Below, one piece after another: positions 41,476-51,696 of a stretch of DNA of 64,000 nt. Position 1 is the first letter of the stretch, and each line of letters starts with the position of its first letter. Source of the DNA: an uncultured Clostridia bacterium. Lineage in GTDB: Bacteria; Bacillota; Clostridia; Oscillospirales; Ruminococcaceae. The translations under genes were made by a program, and so were the position numbers. The stretch is from contig CANQNK010000002.1 in the NCBI GenBank assembly GCA_947625195.1, positions 1 to 64,000 on the forward strand. The letters run 5' to 3'. The notes under the pieces are model-generated. The model saw only the letters and a program-made list of their open reading frames with translations. It ran no database searches and had not been told where the DNA came from.

Positions 41476-42756
41476 ATGAGTTTAAAATCAGCAAACAAGG
41501 TAGAAACAAATAAGCACGAGCTTGAAATTGAGATTTCAGCAGAGGCTTTTGAGGCGGCGGTTCAGGCGGCTTATCTTAAGACTAAGAAAAATATCAATGT
41601 TCCGGGATTTCGCAAGGGTCACGCGCCGAGGAAGATAGTTGAGAGAGAATACGGCGAGGGCGTTTTTTATGAGGACGCTCTAAACGCCATTATCCCGGGT
41701 GAAGTGGATACGGCAGTGGCACAGGCAGGTCTTGAGCTTGTGGCACGTCCCGATGTTGAGGTCGCTGAGGTTTCCAAGGAAAAGGGAGCGGTCATTAAGG
41801 CGGTTTGCATTACAAAGCCCGAAATTGAGATCAAGGACTATAAGGGAATAAAAATAGAAAAATCTGTCAAGACTGTATCTGATGAAGATGTTGACCACGA
41901 AATCGACCACATAAGACAAAAGGGCATGAGAATCATCACGGTCGAAGACAGAGCGGCTCAAACCGGCGACGATGTTGTTATAGACTTTGAGGGCTTTAAG
42001 GACAACGTTGCTTTTGAGGGCGGAAAGGCAGAGAAGTTTACACTTACGCTTGGAAGTGGACAGTTTATTCCGGGATTTGAGGAGCAAATCGTCGGTCACA
42101 ATATCGGAGATGAGTTTGATATCAACGTGACTTTCCCGGAAGACTACGGCGCAAAGGAGCTTGCAGGCGCACCGGTAGTGTTTAAAATAAAGCTTCATGA
42201 GATAAAGGTAAAGGAGCTTCCTGAGCTTGACGACGAGTTCGTTAAGGATCAGTCTGAGTTTGACACTGTTGACGAGCTTAAGGCGGATGTCAGAAAGAAG
42301 CTTGAGGAAGCGGCTGAAAAGGCTTCTGAGCAGGAAGAGGAAGGCAAGATCTTTGACGAGGTTATTGCAAAGGTTGAGGGAGAGATCCCCGAGGTTATGT
42401 ACGATAAAAGAGTTGACGAGATGATCGAGGAGATGGGACAGCGTCTTGCACCGCAGGGAATATCAGTTGATATGTATCTTCAATACACCGGTCAGACAAT
42501 GGACTCTTTGAAAAAGACATATCGTGAGCAGGCTGAAAAGCAGGTAAAGCTTAGACTTGCTTTGGAAAAAATTGCAGAGCTTGAGAACATAGAGGCAACT
42601 GACGACGAGGCTGAGGAAGAAATTAAAAAAATGGCTGATAACTATAAGATGGACGTAGATCAGGTGAAGAGCTATGTGACTGTCGACGCCGTAAAAAAGG
42701 ATATAGCAGTAGGTAAGGCGGCTGACACAGTAAAAGAGGCAGCAGTTATCAAGTAA
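41476..42756 (+). CDS. tig: Trigger factor (ribosome-bound chaperone and prolyl isomerase)
   Basis: Binds nascent chains at the ribosome exit; 426 residues. The ribosome-binding loop is GFRKGHAPRKIVE near residues 45-57. The FKBP-type PPIase domain (VVIDFEGFKDNVAFEGGKAEKFTLTLGSGQFIPGFEEQIVG) spans about 155-240, and a long helical C-terminal domain follows. ATG 41476 with TTGGAGG is preferred to the ORF track's TTG, which lies in the promoter -35. It is cotranscribed with clpP and clpX, as is usual in Firmicutes. Confidence 0.96.
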   Translation: MSLKSANKVETNKHELEIEISAEAFEAAVQAAYLKTKKNINVPGFRKGHAPRKIVEREYGEGVFYEDALNAIIPGEVDTAVAQAGLELVARPDVEVAEVSKEKGAVIKAVCITKPEIEIKDYKGIKIEKSVKTVSDEDVDHEIDHIRQKGMRIITVEDRAAQTGDDVVIDFEGFKDNVAFEGGKAEKFTLTLGSGQFIPGFEEQIVGHNIGDEFDINVTFPEDYGAKELAGAPVVFKIKLHEIKVKELPELDDEFVKDQSEFDTVDELKADVRKKLEEAAEKASEQEEEGKIFDEVIAKVEGEIPEVMYDKRVDEMIEEMGQRLAPQGISVDMYLQYTGQTMDSLKKTYREQAEKQVKLRLALEKIAELENIEATDDEAEEEIKKMADNYKMDVDQVKSYVTVDAVKKDIAVGKAADTVKEAAVIK

Positions 42757-42850
42757 GTAATTACGGGGCAATACCGCACAGCAAAATGTACGGCATTGCC
42801 TCAATTTTACCGCACAGCGCGGGCATATAATTTTATGGAGGGAACACAAA

Positions 42851-43438
42851 ATGGCATTGGTACCTTACGTTGTAGAACAGACAAACCGCGGCGAGAGAAG
42901 CTACGATATCTTTTCACGCCTTTTAAACGACAGAATAGTAATGCTTACAGGGCAAATTGACGACGCGCTTGCAAGCGTTGTTATAGCACAGCTTTTGTAC
43001 CTTGAGGGGCAGGACCCCGAAAAGGATATCGACCTTTACATCAACTCTCCCGGGGGAAGCGTTTCGGCGGGACTTGCGATATACGACACTATGCAGTATA
43101 TAAAATGCGATGTCTCAACCATTTGCGTGGGACTTGCAGCTTCTATGGGATCGTTTTTGCTTTCAAGCGGCGCAAAGGGAAAGAGATTTGCGCTTCCCAA
43201 CAGTGAAATACTTATTCATCAGCCGCTTATCTCCGGTGGACTGAGTGGCCAGCAGACGGATATTCAGATACACGCCGACAATATGCTGAAGACAAGAGAC
43301 CGCCTTGAAAGAATCCTTGCGGACAACTGCGGCAAGGACAAGGAAACCATTCACCAAGACTGTGAGAGAGACAACTATATGTCTGCGGATGAGGCGGCGG
43401 AATACGGACTTGTCGATAAGGTGATAGTTAAGAGATAA
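42851..43438 (+). CDS. clpP: ATP-dependent Clp protease proteolytic subunit
   Basis: Serine peptidase of 195 residues forming the ClpP barrel. The catalytic residues are Ser98 ([11 protein letters not shown]), His123 (LIHQPL) and an Asp near 172. The N-terminal [22 protein letters not shown] gives the axial loop. GGAGG is 8 nt upstream of ATG. The 94-nt gap after tig has an imperfect GGGGCAATACCGCA/GGCATTGCC element, so expression might differ from tig. Confidence 0.97.
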   Translation: MALVPYVVEQTNRGERSYDIFSRLLNDRIVMLTGQIDDALASVVIAQLLYLEGQDPEKDIDLYINSPGGSVSAGLAIYDTMQYIKCDVSTICVGLAASMGSFLLSSGAKGKRFALPNSEILIHQPLISGGLSGQQTDIQIHADNMLKTRDRLERILADNCGKDKETIHQDCERDNYMSADEAAEYGLVDKVIVKR

Positions 43439-43459
43439 CAACAGGGAAGGACGGTATAA

Positions 43460-44704
43460 ATGGCAGGAAAGGAAACCTCAAGACATTGCAATTTTTGCGG
43501 AAAGTCAGAGGAAAGGGTAAGGAATTTATTTTCTGCGGGTACTACAAACATTTGCGATCAGTGCGTTTTGCTCTGCTACGACATTATGCAGCAGCAGGGA
43601 GATGTTCCCGTATCAAAAAAATCCGGCAAAAAGTCTGATAACGGAATTAAGCTGACTAAACCTGCGGATATAAAAAAAATACTCGATCAATATGTTATCG
43701 GACAGGAAAACGCAAAAATTTCTCTTGCGGTTTCTGTTTACAATCACTACAAGAGAATTATGAGTCTTGACGACGGAAGCGACGTTGAAATCCAAAAAAG
43801 CAATATTCTGCTTTTGGGCCCTACCGGAACGGGAAAGACGCTTTTGGCGCAGACGCTTGCTAAGATTTTAAACGTTCCGTTTGCGATCGCAGACGCCACT
43901 ACTCTTACAGAAGCGGGATATGTTGGCGATGATGTAGAAAATGTTCTGACACGGCTTATTCAGGCTGCGGATTACGACGTGGATGCTGCGCAGAAGGGAA
44001 TAATATATATCGATGAAATAGACAAGATAGCCAGAAAGAGCGAGAACACCTCCATTACCAGAGACGTGAGCGGTGAGGGCGTTCAGCAGGCACTTTTGAA
44101 AATAATCGAAGGCTGTGTTTCAAACGTTCCTCCACAGGGCGGCAGAAAGCATCCGCATCAGGAGTTTATTCAGATAGACACCAAGAATATCCTTTTTATA
44201 TGCGGCGGTGCATTCGACGGACTTGAAAAGCTGATTAAAAAGCGCACTGATAATTCTTCTCTGGGCTTTGGCGGAACAATTCGTCAAAAGGACGATAAAA
44301 AGCATCTTGAGCTTGTTGAGCCCCACGATCTTGTGAAGTTCGGTATCGTGCCGGAGCTTGTGGGCAGACTGCCGGTAATAACAGTTTTAGACGAGCTTGA
44401 CGAGGACGCGCTGGTGAAAATTCTGACCGAGCCTAAAAACTCTCTTGTAAAGCAGTACAAAAAGCTTTTTGAGTATGACGGCATTAAGCTTGAGTTTGAG
44501 GAACAGACGCTTAAGGAGATAGCCAAGAAATCCATTGAGCAGAAAACAGGTGCACGAGGACTCAGGTCGGTGGTAGAGGGGATTTTGATGAAGGTGATGT
44601 TTGATACTCCGTCCGACGAAACGGTTTCAACTGTCACCGTCACTCCGGATTGCGTTACAAAAGGCGCTCTACCGCTTATAATCAAGGGAAAAAAGAAAAA
44701 ATAG
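43460..44704 (+). CDS. clpX: ATP-dependent Clp protease ATPase subunit ClpX
   Basis: AAA+ unfoldase of 414 residues that feeds ClpP. An N-terminal zinc finger (CNFC and CDQC pairs within residues 10-40) is followed by Walker A GPTGTGKT, Walker [11 protein letters not shown], pore loop GYVGDDVE and the arginine sensor [12 protein letters not shown]. Length and order are standard. AGGGAAGG is 9 nt before the ATG, 22 nt after clpP. The C-terminus is Lys-rich (IKGKKKK). Confidence 0.97.
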   Translation: MAGKETSRHCNFCGKSEERVRNLFSAGTTNICDQCVLLCYDIMQQQGDVPVSKKSGKKSDNGIKLTKPADIKKILDQYVIGQENAKISLAVSVYNHYKRIMSLDDGSDVEIQKSNILLLGPTGTGKTLLAQTLAKILNVPFAIADATTLTEAGYVGDDVENVLTRLIQAADYDVDAAQKGIIYIDEIDKIARKSENTSITRDVSGEGVQQALLKIIEGCVSNVPPQGGRKHPHQEFIQIDTKNILFICGGAFDGLEKLIKKRTDNSSLGFGGTIRQKDDKKHLELVEPHDLVKFGIVPELVGRLPVITVLDELDEDALVKILTEPKNSLVKQYKKLFEYDGIKLEFEEQTLKEIAKKSIEQKTGARGLRSVVEGILMKVMFDTPSDETVSTVTVTPDCVTKGALPLIIKGKKKK

Positions 44705-44760
44705 AGTAAAGAGCGGCAAGATACCGCAGGTTTATCCCGTTTATATTTGTTGAAAAACTG

Positions 44761-44804
44761 AAAAAGGATAACGACAAAGCTTTAATGCTTTCGTTATCCT
44801 TTTT
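44761..44804. terminator. Bidirectional terminator between clpX and metA
   Basis: AAAAAGGATAACG pairs with CGTTATCCTTTTT, with inner AAAGC/GCTTT. It serves both converging genes. Confidence 0.9.
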
Positions 44805-44828
44805 TGTCTACCAAAATAAAGAGTGCAT

Positions 44829-45755
44829 TCAGGAAATTTTGGTTATATCTTCAATGTTATAGGGCGTTCCCGGGTAAACTATGAAATTGAGCCAGTTTGA
44901 AAACATAAGGTTTGCATGGCACACCCATGTGTGAAGCGGCTTGTTTTTCGGGTTTTCATCGGGGAAGTAGTTGTACGGAAGTTCTATCGTAAGTCCCCTT
45001 TCAACATCTCTGAAATATTCGTTTGCAAGGGTGCGCTTGTCATATTCTCTGTGACCGAGAATGAAAAAGCGCCGCATCGATTTGTCTCCGACTATGTCAA
45101 CTCCTGCAATATCCGACTGTGCCAATATTTCAAGCTCAGGAACTTTTTCGATATCCTCGCTGCGAACCTCGGTATGCCTTGAGTGGGGTACAAGGAAAAT
45201 ATCGTCAAAGCCGTTTAAAATCGGGTGCTTGGGATTTAATACCTTGTGTTCAAATACGCCGAACATTTTCTTCTCAAGCGGATACTTCTTAATGCCGTAA
45301 TGGTAAAAAAGTCCGGCTTGTGCGCCCCAGCAGATGTGTATTGTAGAATATACGTGGGTTTTGCTCCACTCTAATATACTGCAAAGCTCGTCCCAGTAAT
45401 CTACCTCTTTAAAATCAAGCTGCTCAACGGGAGCGCCTGTTATTAAAAGACCGTCAAAGCACCTGTCCTTTATTTCTTCAAAAGAATTATAAAACTTAGA
45501 AATGTGGCTTTGAGGGGTCGTCTTGGAATCATGACTTGCGGTTTTTATAAGTTCTATATTCAGCTGCAAGGGAGTGTTGCTCAGAAGCCTTAAAAGTTGG
45601 GTTTCGGTCTCGATTTTTTTTGGCATAAGATTTAGTATTGCAATCTCAAGCGGTCGTATATCCTGATGTATCGCCCGTTCATCGTCAATGACCATGATTC
45701 TGTCGTCAACCAGAGTTTTGTATGCCGGAAGACCGTTTGGTATCTTTATAGGCAT
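44829..45755 (-). CDS. metA: Homoserine O-acetyltransferase (MetA type)
   Basis: Activates homoserine for methionine synthesis; 308 residues. Catalytic Cys142 (IHICWGAQAG), His235 and Glu237 (GHREYD) fall at the textbook positions. Residue 111 is Glu (GAPVEQL); in characterised MetA proteins Glu111 gives acetyl-CoA specificity and Gly111 succinyl-CoA, so acetyltransferase is predicted despite the common homoserine succinyltransferase name. It is a single gene on the minus strand. No SAM riboswitch or Met T-box is visible in its short leader, which is notable for a methionine gene in this group. Confidence 0.95.
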   Translation of the reverse strand: MPIKIPNGLPAYKTLVDDRIMVIDDERAIHQDIRPLEIAILNLMPKKIETETQLLRLLSNTPLQLNIELIKTASHDSKTTPQSHISKFYNSFEEIKDRCFDGLLITGAPVEQLDFKEVDYWDELCSILEWSKTHVYSTIHICWGAQAGLFYHYGIKKYPLEKKMFGVFEHKVLNPKHPILNGFDDIFLVPHSRHTEVRSEDIEKVPELEILAQSDIAGVDIVGDKSMRRFFILGHREYDKRTLANEYFRDVERGLTIELPYNYFPDENPKNKPLHTWVCHANLMFSNWLNFIVYPGTPYNIEDITKIS

Positions 45756-45794
45756 TTTTAAATCTATCCTTTCTTTTGAAACTGACTGAGTGTT

Positions 45795-45823
45795 ATTTTA
45801 TCACAAAAATTATAAAATGTAAA
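45795..45823 (-). promoter_or_regulatory. metA promoter
   Basis: On the minus strand TTTACA and TAAAAT are separated by 17 nt. The leader is about 30 nt, too short for a riboswitch. Confidence 0.6.
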
Positions 45824-45884
45824 GGGCTTGCGCAAGTCGATGTTGGTTTTTAACGTAAACGCTCGTATTATGATATAAACCGCC

Positions 45885-45918
45885 TTTGACAAATTTCTTT
45901 AGGACACGGGTCTATAAT
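45885..45918 (+). promoter_or_regulatory. spoIIE: Spo0A-type sigma-A promoter of spoIIE
   Basis: TTGACA (45886-45891) and TATAAT (45913-45918) are both perfect but separated by 21 nt instead of 17. B. subtilis spoIIE and spoIIG use exactly this long-spacer architecture and need Spo0A. TTTGACAAA at 45885-45893 is, on the minus strand, TTTGTCAAA, a close match to the 0A box, and it overlaps the -35. A second weaker match, AGTCGAT, is at about 45836. Confidence 0.7.
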
Positions 45919-45982
45919 AAAATTACCTTTCGTATAAATAGATATAAGCAAAGGAATTTTAAAGACAAGCAGGTGTTAAGGA

Positions 45983-48253
45983 ATGTTAAAAATGGAGACA
46001 ACGGTAAAAAACACGGATAGGCTGAGGCACTATACCTTGGCGGGAATCACAATGATTTTAAGCTTTATCGCAACAAGAGGCGAGCTGTTCGGATTTCCCT
46101 CGCCGGTAAACGTGGTAATAGCTTCGCTTTCGGGAAGCTTTGGCGGGTTTTCGCTTGCCGCGTGCATACTTTCTTACATAATAAGCGGAAGCGTTTTTGA
46201 CGGGATCATAAATCTGTGTTCCATAGCCACGGTGATGGCGATAAGGCTTTTGATAAACCGCTCCGGCAAAGAGCCCGCTCTGGCGGGTGCGCTTTTCACT
46301 TCTTCGGCATACCTTTTGTATTCCGCTATAGTAAGTCTTGTTACCGACAGCGACCTAAATCTGATACTTTTCAGAATATTGAGCGCGTTTATGTGTTTTG
46401 TTCTTACTTACTCAGTAAAAATCTGTTTCAACAGATATGTCTCTGACGGAATGATAGATATGAGCTCTGCAAACGGTATAATGATTGCCGTTATTTTCGT
46501 TATGGCTGTTGCAACTCTTACGGGTGTATCAATCCTGGGCATAAATTTCGGACGGGCTTTGGGCGTAGCGGTAATGCTGTTTGCCGCAAGCAAGTACAAG
46601 TATATGGGCGGCGCTGTGTTTGGTGCACTGGCAACGCTCGGAGTTATAATTTGCTCTCCGGATATGATAAAAAACACGCTGCTGCTGGCAACAGCCGGGC
46701 TTATATGCGGAGCGTTTTCGGCCCTTGGCGTGGTCGCGGTTATAATATCCCTTATGGCGGTGGTCGTGGGCGGAATTTTTATACTGGGAACGAATGCGGA
46801 TTCGTTTAAGCTGATAGCTGATGTTATAGTTGGCGCCGTAATGTATCTGTGTCTGCCGGATAACAAGGTGCTTTCTGCCTTCAGGCTGGTGGGCGGCAGA
46901 AAAAAATCGCCAGAAATATCCTGCCAGACTGCGGCAAGCAAAATAAGCTTTGCCTCTAAAAGCGTTATGTCAATAAGAGATCAGATACTGTCGGTAACAG
47001 AGGCGCTTGAAAAAAAGATAGCTCCGCCCGATCTTTCTAAAGAAGTGAGAACGTGCGTGTGCAGGGATTGCAGCAGAATTGCTCAGTGCTGGGAAGGAAA
47101 CAAGGGCGAGACCGCAAGCGCATTTTCTCAGCTTTCGATGAGAGTGAGACGAAACGGCGCGGTAACTCTTGACGACATAAGGCGAAAGCATAAGGACTGC
47201 TGCAAAAAAGAGGTTTTGATGAGCACGTTCAATATGCTTTATACAGGGCTTTCTTACGAGCAGGGAAGAAAAGAAAAGATGACCGAGCTGAGAGAGCTTT
47301 TGTGTTCTCAGCTTGTCATTATGTCTCAGCTTTTAACCGATTTGTCCGATAACACGGCAAGCCTTAACAAAATAGATGTTTTGCTTTCAGACTCTATCGC
47401 CGATCTCGTTTATAAGCAGGGGATAACAAACGCCAAAATATGCGCGTATATCGACGCTAATAACCAGCCGACCGTTGAGATGTATCTTCCGAAAGCCGCA
47501 AAGCCAGACCTTGTAAAGCTCACCGTTGAGATGGGAGAGCTTGCCTGCGCCGATTTTCAGATGCCGGTGGTAAGCTTTGCCGACAATATGAAAAAGCTCA
47601 TTTTTGCACCACGTCCGTTTTTTGGTGCAGAGTGGGATACCCTTTCTACCAGTGCTGTGTTCGGGGACTATTCGGGGGATTATTACGAATTTTTAAAGCC
47701 CTCGCCCTGTCGACAGTATATTGTTTTGTCAGATGGTATGGGTACGGGAAAAAGAGCACGTCTTGACTCTATGTTCGCGGTGAATCTGGTTACGAGAATG
47801 CTCACCTCAGGCGCATCGCCGACAACCGCAGCGGCGCTTATCAACTCTATACTAAGAGTAAAAAGCTGGGAGGAAAGCTTTGCCACCCTTGATATTGCGG
47901 ATATAAACCTGTCTACGGGAACGCTGAGCATTTTCAAATGCGGTGCAGCACCCAGCTTTCTTATAAGAAAGGGAAAGATAACCACTCTTGATGCAAAGAC
48001 GTTTCCTCTTGGTATTCTGTGCGAGTCTTCCTGTGAGACGATAAGCGTAAAGCTTGAAAAAGATGACATAGTTCTGATATGCTCTGACGGCATAAGCAAA
48101 AGCATTATTGAAAAATCAATTTCAAACAAAAAAATGATAAATAAAAGAACTCCGCAGGAGATAGTAAGGATCATCACCGAGGAAATAAGTATGAAAAATA
48201 CGTCCCAAAAAACGGATGATATTACTGTTTTAACTGTAAAAATAACAAATTAG
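45983..48253 (+). CDS. spoIIE: Stage II sporulation protein E (SpoIIE), PP2C phosphatase
   Basis: Membrane phosphatase of 756 residues that dephosphorylates SpoIIAA to switch on sigma-F in the forespore, and helps place the polar septum. About ten transmembrane segments fill residues 20-290. A middle region with Cys pairs (CVCRDCSRIAQCW) and helices precedes the C-terminal PP2C domain: FGDYSGDYYEF, VLSDGMGTGKRARLDS and CSDGISKSIIE with a final DDITVLTVKI. ATG 45983 and 45992 are both possible; AGGTG is 7 nt before the first. Somewhat shorter than the 827 residues of B. subtilis. Spo0A-type promoter upstream. Confidence 0.95.
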   Translation: MLKMETTVKNTDRLRHYTLAGITMILSFIATRGELFGFPSPVNVVIASLSGSFGGFSLAACILSYIISGSVFDGIINLCSIATVMAIRLLINRSGKEPALAGALFTSSAYLLYSAIVSLVTDSDLNLILFRILSAFMCFVLTYSVKICFNRYVSDGMIDMSSANGIMIAVIFVMAVATLTGVSILGINFGRALGVAVMLFAASKYKYMGGAVFGALATLGVIICSPDMIKNTLLLATAGLICGAFSALGVVAVIISLMAVVVGGIFILGTNADSFKLIADVIVGAVMYLCLPDNKVLSAFRLVGGRKKSPEISCQTAASKISFASKSVMSIRDQILSVTEALEKKIAPPDLSKEVRTCVCRDCSRIAQCWEGNKGETASAFSQLSMRVRRNGAVTLDDIRRKHKDCCKKEVLMSTFNMLYTGLSYEQGRKEKMTELRELLCSQLVIMSQLLTDLSDNTASLNKIDVLLSDSIADLVYKQGITNAKICAYIDANNQPTVEMYLPKAAKPDLVKLTVEMGELACADFQMPVVSFADNMKKLIFAPRPFFGAEWDTLSTSAVFGDYSGDYYEFLKPSPCRQYIVLSDGMGTGKRARLDSMFAVNLVTRMLTSGASPTTAAALINSILRVKSWEESFATLDIADINLSTGTLSIFKCGAAPSFLIRKGKITTLDAKTFPLGILCESSCETISVKLEKDDIVLICSDGISKSIIEKSISNKKMINKRTPQEIVRIITEEISMKNTSQKTDDITVLTVKITN

Positions 48254-48378
48254 TATTAAATTTTACTTTTTACATACCATAGCTCTAATCCGTTTTAAAA
48301 ATGACGTAAATTTTTAGTGAAGTTGCACAAAAAACGTTATACAATTATGTGCGGTTTGGAAAATATAGATAAAAACTA

Positions 48379-48407
48379 TTGCAAATAGTTGTAAAAAGGG
48401 GTACAAT
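48379..48407 (+). promoter_or_regulatory. Promoter of the glycogen operon
   Basis: TTGCAA and TACAAT with a 17-nt spacer, about 35 nt before glgB. Confidence 0.75.
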
Positions 48408-48440
48408 GATAAAGTAATAAATCATTGTGGAGGAATATAG

Positions 48441-50414
48441 ATGTCAGACAACACAAACGAGGCTTACGATATTCCGCTTTTGCTTTTTCATGAGGGCACA
48501 AATTATAAGTGCGATGAGTTTTTCGGCGCGCATAAGGGCGAACTCGACGGAGAGCAGGGATATTTTTTCAGAGTCTGGGCTCCTCACGCGCTTGGCGTAA
48601 GCGTTGTAGGGGATTTTAATGACTGGGACGAACAATCCAATAAAATGGTCTGTATAAAAAACAGCGAGGTTTGGGAGGGCTTTGTAAAAGGTCTTAAGGA
48701 ATACGATACCTACAAGTATTGTATTGCCGCTAAAAACGGTGAAACGCTTTTTAAAGCCGATCCTTACGGAGTCCATATGCAGACGCCGCCCGAAACTGCT
48801 TCTAAAATTTACGACCTTGACGGATTCAAGTGGACTGATTCGGCGTATATCAAGAAAAAGGAAGCGTCGGACATATATAAAAGTCCGATGAATATTTACG
48901 AGGTGCATCTTAGCTCCTGGAAGCAGTATCCCGATGGAAACTTCTTTACATATGAGAAGTTTGCAAGGGAGATAATACCTTATCTTAAAGAAATGAGCTA
49001 TACGCACGTAGAATTTATGCCGCTTGCGGAATATCCCTTTGACGGATCGTGGGGATATCAGCAGATAGGCTACTTTGCGCCTACTTCAAGATACGGAACG
49101 CCCAAGGATTTTATGAAGATGATAAACTCCTTCCACCGTGCGGGAATAGGCGTGATCCTCGACTGGGTTCCGGCTCATTTTCCGAGAGACGCTGCGGGAC
49201 TTTCAAACTTTGACGGGGAAGCTTTATACGAATATTCAGACTGGAGAAAAGGTGAGCATAAGGCGTGGGGCACCAAGGTGTTTGATTACGGAAAAAACGA
49301 GGTTATTTCTTTTCTGATCTCAAACGCTATATACTGGCTTGATAAGTACCATATAGACGGTTTGAGGGTTGACGCGGTGGCTTCTATGCTGTACCTTGAC
49401 TACGACAGACGCGACGGCGAATGGGTTGCTAACAAATACGGAGAAAACAAAAACCTTGAGGCAATAGAATTTTTCAAGAAGCTAAACAGCGCGGTATTTG
49501 AAAGATTCCCGAACGCTCTGATGATAGCGGAGGAGTCAACTGCTTGGCCTATGGTGACCAAGCCCGCGGATATAGGCGGACTGGGATTTAACTTCAAGTG
49601 GAATATGGGCTGGATGAACGACATGCTCAAGTATATGGCTCTTGACCCGATACACAGAGCCTTTCATCACAATGCTCTGACGTTTTCGTTCTTTTATGCG
49701 TTTTCGGAAAATTTTGTTCTGCCGATTTCTCATGATGAGGTTGTTCACGGAAAAGGCTCTCTTATAAATAAGATGTTCGGCGATACCGATCAGAAGTTTG
49801 CACAGGCAAGAGCGTTTCTGGGCTTTATGACGGCGCACCCGGGCAAGAAGCTTTTGTTTATGGGAAGTGAGTTTGCTCAGTTCAGAGAATGGGATTACGA
49901 AAACGGTCTTGAGTGGTTTATGATCAAGGAATACGAAAACCACAGAAATTTTCACAACTTTGTAAAAAACCTCAATAAGTTTTATCTTGAAAACTCTCCT
50001 TTTTGGTCGGTGGACTTTTCATGGGAGGGATTTTCGTGGATATCTAACGACGACTATACCCAAAGCATAATAGTGTTCAGGAGGATAGACGATAAGGGTA
50101 AAGAAATAATTGTTGTATGTAACTTTGTGCCTGTTTCAAGAACGGGTTACAGCTTCGGAGTTCCTTTCAAAGGAAAATATACCGAGGTGTTTAATACGAC
50201 TTCTGAGGACGGAAGTCCGTATGTGAATAAACCGAAGCAGGCGAAGGCGGTTCCGATGCATGGGTACGATTACTCTATCACTGTGGATATTCCCGCCTAT
50301 TCGACTATGTATTTTAAAGTCGAAAAGCAGCAGCCCCAAAAGAAGACTTCTTCATCAGGCACGGCAAAAAAGACGGCTGCGAAAAAAGCTTTGGATATAA
50401 AAGCTCCGGTTTAA
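48441..50414 (+). CDS. glgB: 1,4-alpha-glucan branching enzyme
   Basis: Makes alpha-1,6 branches in glycogen; 657 residues, GH13. The CBM48 domain (FRVWAPHALGVSVVGDFNDWD) is near residues 35-120. The catalytic core has DGLRVDAVASMLYLDY (nucleophile Asp), MIAEESTAWP (acid Glu) and PISHDEVVHGKGSL. A C-terminal beta domain is followed by an unusual tail of about 28 residues rich in Lys, Ala and Ser (QPQKKTSSSGTAKKTAAKKA). GGAGG lies 9 nt upstream. It heads the operon glgB-glgC-glgD. Confidence 0.96.
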   Translation: MSDNTNEAYDIPLLLFHEGTNYKCDEFFGAHKGELDGEQGYFFRVWAPHALGVSVVGDFNDWDEQSNKMVCIKNSEVWEGFVKGLKEYDTYKYCIAAKNGETLFKADPYGVHMQTPPETASKIYDLDGFKWTDSAYIKKKEASDIYKSPMNIYEVHLSSWKQYPDGNFFTYEKFAREIIPYLKEMSYTHVEFMPLAEYPFDGSWGYQQIGYFAPTSRYGTPKDFMKMINSFHRAGIGVILDWVPAHFPRDAAGLSNFDGEALYEYSDWRKGEHKAWGTKVFDYGKNEVISFLISNAIYWLDKYHIDGLRVDAVASMLYLDYDRRDGEWVANKYGENKNLEAIEFFKKLNSAVFERFPNALMIAEESTAWPMVTKPADIGGLGFNFKWNMGWMNDMLKYMALDPIHRAFHHNALTFSFFYAFSENFVLPISHDEVVHGKGSLINKMFGDTDQKFAQARAFLGFMTAHPGKKLLFMGSEFAQFREWDYENGLEWFMIKEYENHRNFHNFVKNLNKFYLENSPFWSVDFSWEGFSWISNDDYTQSIIVFRRIDDKGKEIIVVCNFVPVSRTGYSFGVPFKGKYTEVFNTTSEDGSPYVNKPKQAKAVPMHGYDYSITVDIPAYSTMYFKVEKQQPQKKTSSSGTAKKTAAKKALDIKAPV

Positions 50415-50472
50415 AATGCCGGTAAAACTTAAATTTAATTCTTATTTTTTAAAATAATAGGCTGGTGATTTG

Positions 50473-51681
50473 ATGTTTAACAAAAAAGAAATTGTCGCAA
50501 TGCTTTTGGCCGGCGGACAGGGAAGCCGTCTGTACGCTTTGACAAAGCAGATTGCAAAACCTGCGGTTCCGTATGGGGGAAAGTACAGAATTATTGACTT
50601 TCCGCTGTCAAACTGCATAAATTCGGGAATTGATACTGTCGGAGTTTTGACACAGTATCAGCCCTTGGCTATGAACGACTATATCGGAAACGGTCAGCCG
50701 TGGGATCTTGACCGCAATACCGGCGGCGTTCATATTCTTGCGCCTTATCAGTCTCAGCAAGGCGCAGAGTGGTATAAGGGAACGGCTAACGCAATATACC
50801 AAAATCTTTCGTTTATCGAGAGATATGATCCTGAGTATGTCGTGATACTTTCAGGAGATCACATCTACAAGATGGATTACAGCGAAATGCTTAAATACCA
50901 CAAGGAGAAAAATGCTGACTGCACCATTGCCGTTTTGGACGTTGATCTTGAAGAGGCATCTCGTTTCGGAATTATGTTTGCTCACGAAGACGGAGAGATT
51001 TACGACTTTGTGGAAAAGCCGAAGGAGCCTAAGAGCACGCTTGCATCAATGGGCATTTATATTTTCTCCTTTGACGTTTTGAAAAGGTATCTTACCGACA
51101 ACGAAAATGACAAGAGAGAGGACAACGCCAAGGATTTCGGTAAAGACATCATTCCTATGATGCTTAACGACAGCAAGCGTCTTTATGCTTACCGATTTGA
51201 GGGCTACTGGAAGGATGTCGGAACGATTGACAGCCTGTGGGAGGCTAATATGGATCTGATAAATCCGAACATCCCTATTGATCTTTACGATCCGACATGG
51301 AAGATATATTCAAGAAACCCGGTAATGCCGCCGCAGAGCATAGGGAAAAATGCAATAATTCAAAACTCTATGGTTACAGAGGGCTGCATCATCGACGGAA
51401 CGGTGGATTTTTCGATGATATCCGACGGCGTTACTATTGAAGAGGGCGCCGTGGTAACAGACTCGATCCTTATGCCGGGAGTAGTGGTAAAATCGGGAGC
51501 GGTAGTCGAATACGCAATTGTCGGAGAAAACTCTGTTATAGGCGAAAACGCAAAGGTCGGAGACAGGCCGGAAAACGTCGAAAACAGGGACAAGTGGGGA
51601 GTTGCGGTGATCGGACACGAGATAACGATTTCAAACTGCGCGAGAGTTATGCCGAAAGAAATTGTCGGAGAAAATAAGTAA
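50473..51681 (+). CDS. glgC: Glucose-1-phosphate adenylyltransferase, catalytic subunit
   Basis: Makes ADP-glucose, the glycogen precursor; 402 residues. The nucleotide loop [15 protein letters not shown] and Lys in [15 protein letters not shown], plus [10 protein letters not shown] and VEKPKEP, form the active site. A left-handed beta-helix C-terminus (INSMVTEGC-like hexapeptides) follows. ATG 50473 with GGTGATT is preferred to the adjacent TTG of the ORF track. In Firmicutes GlgC works as a complex with GlgD, encoded 15 nt downstream. Confidence 0.96.
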   Translation: MFNKKEIVAMLLAGGQGSRLYALTKQIAKPAVPYGGKYRIIDFPLSNCINSGIDTVGVLTQYQPLAMNDYIGNGQPWDLDRNTGGVHILAPYQSQQGAEWYKGTANAIYQNLSFIERYDPEYVVILSGDHIYKMDYSEMLKYHKEKNADCTIAVLDVDLEEASRFGIMFAHEDGEIYDFVEKPKEPKSTLASMGIYIFSFDVLKRYLTDNENDKREDNAKDFGKDIIPMMLNDSKRLYAYRFEGYWKDVGTIDSLWEANMDLINPNIPIDLYDPTWKIYSRNPVMPPQSIGKNAIIQNSMVTEGCIIDGTVDFSMISDGVTIEEGAVVTDSILMPGVVVKSGAVVEYAIVGENSVIGENAKVGDRPENVENRDKWGVAVIGHEITISNCARVMPKEIVGENK

Positions 51682-51696
51682 GGGAGGGATTTTGAT

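Noticed and set aside
45756-45982. SAM riboswitch between metA and spoIIE
   Set aside because: No four-way junction or conserved core, and the metA promoter leaves only about 30 nt of leader.
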